Below are positions 60,837-64,000 of a DNA stretch of 64,000 bases, piece by piece. The notes beneath the pieces are model-generated. The model did not search any database. It saw only the letters and a list, made by a program, of their open reading frames with translations, and was not told the origin of the DNA. The DNA comes from an uncultured Porphyromonadaceae bacterium (GTDB taxonomy: Bacteria > Bacteroidota > Bacteroidia > Bacteroidales > Muribaculaceae). The position numbers and the translations under genes are program-made. The stretch is from contig CAMWSM010000002.1 of assembly GCA_947176915.1 (NCBI GenBank), forward strand, positions 1 through 64,000. The letters run 5' to 3'. Every line of letters starts with the position of its first letter. The stretch's first letter is position 1.

Positions 60837-63680
60837 ATGAAAGAAACATCAGCCTTAAAAAAGAGTATGAGACTTGAAAGACTCGCATGTCGGTTCCGGT
60901 TTCTATTGTCGATTCTTTTACTCCTTATAATCTCATCCGGTTGCGGAGACAAGAAGGTCTATCGCATCGGTGTGTCGCAATGTTCGGATGATGACTGGCG
61001 CAATAAAATGAACGAGGAAATCAAACGTGAAATGATGCTCCACGACGATGCAATAGTTGAAATCCGTTCAGCTGATGACAACAGCGCCAAGCAGATTGAA
61101 GACATAAGATATTTTGTCGATAATAAATTCGACATAATTATAGCTGCGCCTAATGAGGCGGAAGCACTTACGCCTGTTATTAAAGAGGTATATGAGAAAG
61201 GGATTCCTGTCCTTCTTTTTGACCGCAACATCAACGGGAACACATATACCGCCTTTCAGGGAGCCGACAATCAGGAGATAGGGAAATATGCCGCTTTGAA
61301 TGCGAGTCGGCTTACTGACGGGAATGCACGTGTTTTGGAAATCAGGGGTCTTAAAGGATCAACCCCGGCTGATCAACGCCACAGCGGTTTCTTTCTTACA
61401 GCTGACTCTCTCGGAACAGTAAAAATCATCGGAGAAGGCTACGGCAATTGGAATGAACAGTTGGCAGCAAAAATTGCCGATTCTCTCCTTCGGGTTCATC
61501 CTGATGCCAACCTTATTTATGCGCATAACGACCGCATGGCGATAGAAGCGGCAAAAGTGGCGGAAAGATTAGGGAGGGGGGATATAAAGATAATAGGTGT
61601 GGATGCAGCTCCTGAGATTGGCGTGCGGGCTGTTGATGAAGGGGTGATAGATGCTTCTTTTACATATCCTACCGACGGATACAGGCTCATACAGACCGCC
61701 TTGAAAATATTGAAGGGGGAGCAATATGACCGGGAGCTGCTTCTCCCGGGTTCAATGGTGGATTATTCAAATGCCTCGTCTCTTCTTCTTCAATATAATG
61801 AACTTGTGGCGGAGACCGAGAAAATCTATAGTCTCAAAGAGATGGTTGATGACTATTGGCATCGTCATTCCATACAGACCATGTTCCTGTATGCAGTGAT
61901 AACTATGCTGGTTCTTCTTTTTGTGCTGTTATTCTTCATGTTGAAAATGTATTGGGCGAAAAAGAAACAACAGGAGCAGCTCGCAGCCCAGAATCAGCTT
62001 CTTGAGGAACAGCGTGATCTGCTTGCCGACCAACGCGACCGTCTTTCAGAACAGCGCGATCTTCTTGAGGACCAAAGAGATAGGGAAGTGGCTCTGAACG
62101 AAAAGCTTACGGAGGCAACCAACTCCAAGCTCGCCTTCTTCACAAATGTCTCACATGATTTGCGCACTCCGTTGACTCTCATAGCCGAGCCTGTGTCGCA
62201 GATGATTGAGTCAAAAAATCTGACACCCCGGCAACAGCATCTCATGCATCTCGCTGATAAAAATGTCAAAATTCTCGGACGTCTTATCAATCAGATTCTT
62301 GATTTCAGGAAATATGAAAATGACAAACTAAATCTACATCTGACAGAGGTGGATTTCCGGAAATGTGTCGACGACTGGATGGAGTCGTTCTACGGAATAG
62401 CGAGGAAACGGGATATAACTCTGACGCTTAACGATTCATCCCGACCATTGCCGATAGCAATTGATGTTGAAAAGATAGAGAGGGTTTTCTTCAATCTCCT
62501 TTCCAATGCCCTTAAATATACACCCGCCAACGGCAAGATAGAAGTGGGGTATGGAGAAAAGGATGGAATGCTCACATTCTATGTGGCTGACAACGGAAAT
62601 GGAATCAGCAAAGATGATCTCGGAATGATTTTCGATCGTTTTTTCCAGGTAGACAGAGTTCATCCGAAAGGATCCGGCATAGGGCTGTCGCTTGCCAAAG
62701 CGTTCGTGGAACTGCATGGAGGAAGCATATCTGTGGAAAGTGAATTGAAAAAGGGGGCGAGATTTACGGTTGAACTTCCCGTCAAGCATATTTCCGAAAT
62801 AGTTGAGGAGGTGGAGAAGAATATTGATTCGCACACTGTCGCCTCCGAATTGGAGACTGTAGAAGGGGAGATTGTCTTTGAAAATGATCGTCCGTTGGTA
62901 TTGATTATTGATGATAACCGCGACATCCGTGAACTTGTAAGCACGATTCTTAACGATGAATATAACATAATCACCGCTTCTAATGGAGCGGAAGGTATAA
63001 AGAAGGCAGTGAAATATGTGCCCGACGTAGTGGTGTGTGATGTAATGATGCCGGGTATGAACGGAATGGAATGTTGTCGTAAGCTTAAAGAGGAGGTTTC
63101 AACATCCCATATTCCTGTCTTATTGCTGACCGCATGTATTCAGGATGAGCAGCGCATAGAGGGGTATAATTGCGGTGCGGACGGCTATCTGTCTAAACCC
63201 TTCTCAGGAGCCGTTCTGAAATCGCGCATAGCGAGCCTTATTGCCAATCGCTATCGCATTCGCCGTCTGTGGCAGAATCCTGCCGAAGTTGTCAAAGAGA
63301 GGAAGGAGAAGCCGGTGGCACAACGGAAAGGTGAGCTTAAGGATATCGACAGCAGCTTCTACCAGCGATTCCTTGAATATTTCTCTCAGGAGATAGGAAA
63401 TCCGGATCTTACTGTAGACAGCATAGCCGCCAAGATGGGACTTGAGCGCACGCAATTCTATAGAAAGATAAAGTCGCTGACGAATTATTCTCCCGTTGAG
63501 CTTATACGCACTCTGCGTCTGAAGCAGGCTCGCATAATCGTCACTTCGACCGACAAGTCAATAAGTGAGGTCGCATACGAAATTGGATTCTCCAATCCTG
63601 CGTATTTTACTAAATGTTATCGCGAGGTATATGGAGAGACACCTACGGAGACACGCCAGAAACTTTCCGAAAAGGGCTGA
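60837..63680 (+). CDS. Hybrid two-component sensor/regulator with periplasmic sugar-binding domain (fructan type)
   Basis: 947 residues in the order: signal with a Cys (IISSGCGDKK), type I periplasmic binding protein domain (~41-325, VYRIGVSQCSDDDW to DASFTYPTDGYRL), membrane helix ~347-370, a coiled coil ~375-430 with seven-residue EQRDLLxDQRDRL units, kinase (FFTNVSHDLRTPLTLIAEP; NLLSNALKYTP; DNGNGIS; GIGLSLA), receiver (LIIDDNRDIRE, phospho-Asp in VVCDVMMPGMNG) and a C-terminal AraC helix-turn-helix (ISEVAYEIGFSNPAYFTKCY). It matches the fructose-sensing HTCS of Bacteroides fructan loci and should control both divergent arms of this locus. Confidence 0.94.
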   Translation: MKETSALKKSMRLERLACRFRFLLSILLLLIISSGCGDKKVYRIGVSQCSDDDWRNKMNEEIKREMMLHDDAIVEIRSADDNSAKQIEDIRYFVDNKFDIIIAAPNEAEALTPVIKEVYEKGIPVLLFDRNINGNTYTAFQGADNQEIGKYAALNASRLTDGNARVLEIRGLKGSTPADQRHSGFFLTADSLGTVKIIGEGYGNWNEQLAAKIADSLLRVHPDANLIYAHNDRMAIEAAKVAERLGRGDIKIIGVDAAPEIGVRAVDEGVIDASFTYPTDGYRLIQTALKILKGEQYDRELLLPGSMVDYSNASSLLLQYNELVAETEKIYSLKEMVDDYWHRHSIQTMFLYAVITMLVLLFVLLFFMLKMYWAKKKQQEQLAAQNQLLEEQRDLLADQRDRLSEQRDLLEDQRDREVALNEKLTEATNSKLAFFTNVSHDLRTPLTLIAEPVSQMIESKNLTPRQQHLMHLADKNVKILGRLINQILDFRKYENDKLNLHLTEVDFRKCVDDWMESFYGIARKRDITLTLNDSSRPLPIAIDVEKIERVFFNLLSNALKYTPANGKIEVGYGEKDGMLTFYVADNGNGISKDDLGMIFDRFFQVDRVHPKGSGIGLSLAKAFVELHGGSISVESELKKGARFTVELPVKHISEIVEEVEKNIDSHTVASELETVEGEIVFENDRPLVLIIDDNRDIRELVSTILNDEYNIITASNGAEGIKKAVKYVPDVVVCDVMMPGMNGMECCRKLKEEVSTSHIPVLLLTACIQDEQRIEGYNCGADGYLSKPFSGAVLKSRIASLIANRYRIRRLWQNPAEVVKERKEKPVAQRKGELKDIDSSFYQRFLEYFSQEIGNPDLTVDSIAAKMGLERTQFYRKIKSLTNYSPVELIRTLRLKQARIIVTSTDKSISEVAYEIGFSNPAYFTKCYREVYGETPTETRQKLSEKG

Positions 63681-63822
63681 GGATTTAGAAAAAATCGTCA
63701 AAAGCTTGTAAAAAATAGATGCTCGTAATAACAGATGTTGCGATGTGTATTAAAAAACGTGCATTTTACAAATATTAATACAAACCTCAACAAATGTTAT
63801 AGTTGATGGTGAGAAGGTTGTC

Positions 63823-63830
63823 TAATTTTG
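63823..63830 (+). promoter_or_regulatory. Bacteroidota -7 element, susC-like gene
   Basis: TAATTTTG followed by CAGCAG, 31 bases before the ATG at 63862. A TTG at 63803-63805 is a -33 candidate with slightly short spacing. Confidence 0.65.
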
Positions 63831-63861
63831 CAGCAGAAATTTTCACCAAAACTAACATAGC

Positions 63862-64000
63862 ATGAAAAAAGTAATCTTAAGCGCATTGCTCATGTTGATC
63901 ATGGCATTCGCTGCCCAAGCCCAGGAAATAACGGTGCAAGGCACGGTTCTTTCCCGCTTAGATGACGAGCCCCTAATCGGCGCCACCGTCATGTGTGAGG
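63862..64000 (+). CDS. SusC-like TonB-dependent receptor, N-terminal fragment
   Basis: 46 codons are in the window: a signal peptide (LLMLIMAFAAQAQ) and then the start of a carboxypeptidase-like domain (EITVQGTVLSRLDDEPLIGA), the standard beginning of SusC proteins. It follows the fructan HTCS by 181 bases and has its own promoter, so it should encode the fructan importer of the locus, with susD and surface GH genes expected beyond the window. Confidence 0.85.
   Translation, partial: MKKVILSALLMLIMAFAAQAQEITVQGTVLSRLDDEPLIGATVMCE

Overview
The window comes from a gut-type Bacteroidota of the order Bacteroidales, most likely Muribaculaceae-like; this is inferred from gene content and promoters, not from a marker gene. 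Many genes carry the Bacteroidota -7 element TAnnTTTG and lack a Shine-Dalgarno sequence. Gene families typical of the phylum are present: a hybrid two-component system, the start of a SusC-like receptor, GLPGLI proteins, DUF4876 and DUF6850 proteins, TatA/TatC without TatB, and secreted proteins with sorting-domain-like tails. No rRNA, tRNA, insertion sequence or CRISPR array was seen.

Positions 1-9.7 kb. A truncated DNA-binding protein is followed by an AraC regulator. Divergent from it is a redox group: a small conserved protein, a secreted flavodoxin, a monooxygenase-like lipoprotein and a carboxymuconolactone decarboxylase/cupin fusion. Next, on the minus strand, is a Tat island: a NapH-NapG-like fusion with an internal Tat motif, a Tat-signal Fe-S aldo/keto reductase, then tatA and tatC. 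A membrane metallophosphoesterase follows.

Positions 9.9-26.3 kb. Two paralogous envelope modules, each an outer-membrane barrel plus a GLPGLI protein, sit next to different regulators: a divergent histidine kinase/response regulator pair for the first, and a co-directional BlaI/BlaR1-like pair for the second. Between them lie an esterase, a divergent DXS-family enzyme, an AAA/DUF4143 ATPase with duplicated palindromic operators, and a HipA-like kinase/DUF3037 pair.

Positions 26.3-45.1 kb. A secreted GH53 galactanase is followed by galE, rnhB, ispB and polA. A long minus-strand run holds a steroid 5-alpha-reductase-like protein, an old-yellow-enzyme flavin reductase and an SDR dehydrogenase, a set resembling isoallo-bile-acid genes of gut Bacteroidota. 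The run continues with a DUF2723 protein, shikimate kinase, an alanine-dehydrogenase-like protein and a glycosyltransferase. A PurN-like/CD225 fusion and an MsbA-like ABC exporter close the region.

Positions 45.2-56.5 kb. A four-gene minus-strand cluster contains a TonB-dependent receptor, a DUF4876 lipoprotein, a DUF6850 barrel and a secreted gingipain-type (C25-like) caspase-fold protein with HEAT-like repeats. A BspA-like leucine-rich-repeat protein follows.

Positions 56.6-64 kb. This is a fructan utilisation locus: fructokinase, sugar permease and GH32 fructanase on the minus strand, with a divergent hybrid two-component sensor and the start of a SusC-like receptor on the plus strand. 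The most novel-looking signals are the C25-like/DUF4876/DUF6850/TonB cluster, the duplicated GLPGLI-barrel modules with exchanged regulators, the single-chain NapH-Tat-NapG protein, and the steroid reductase run.
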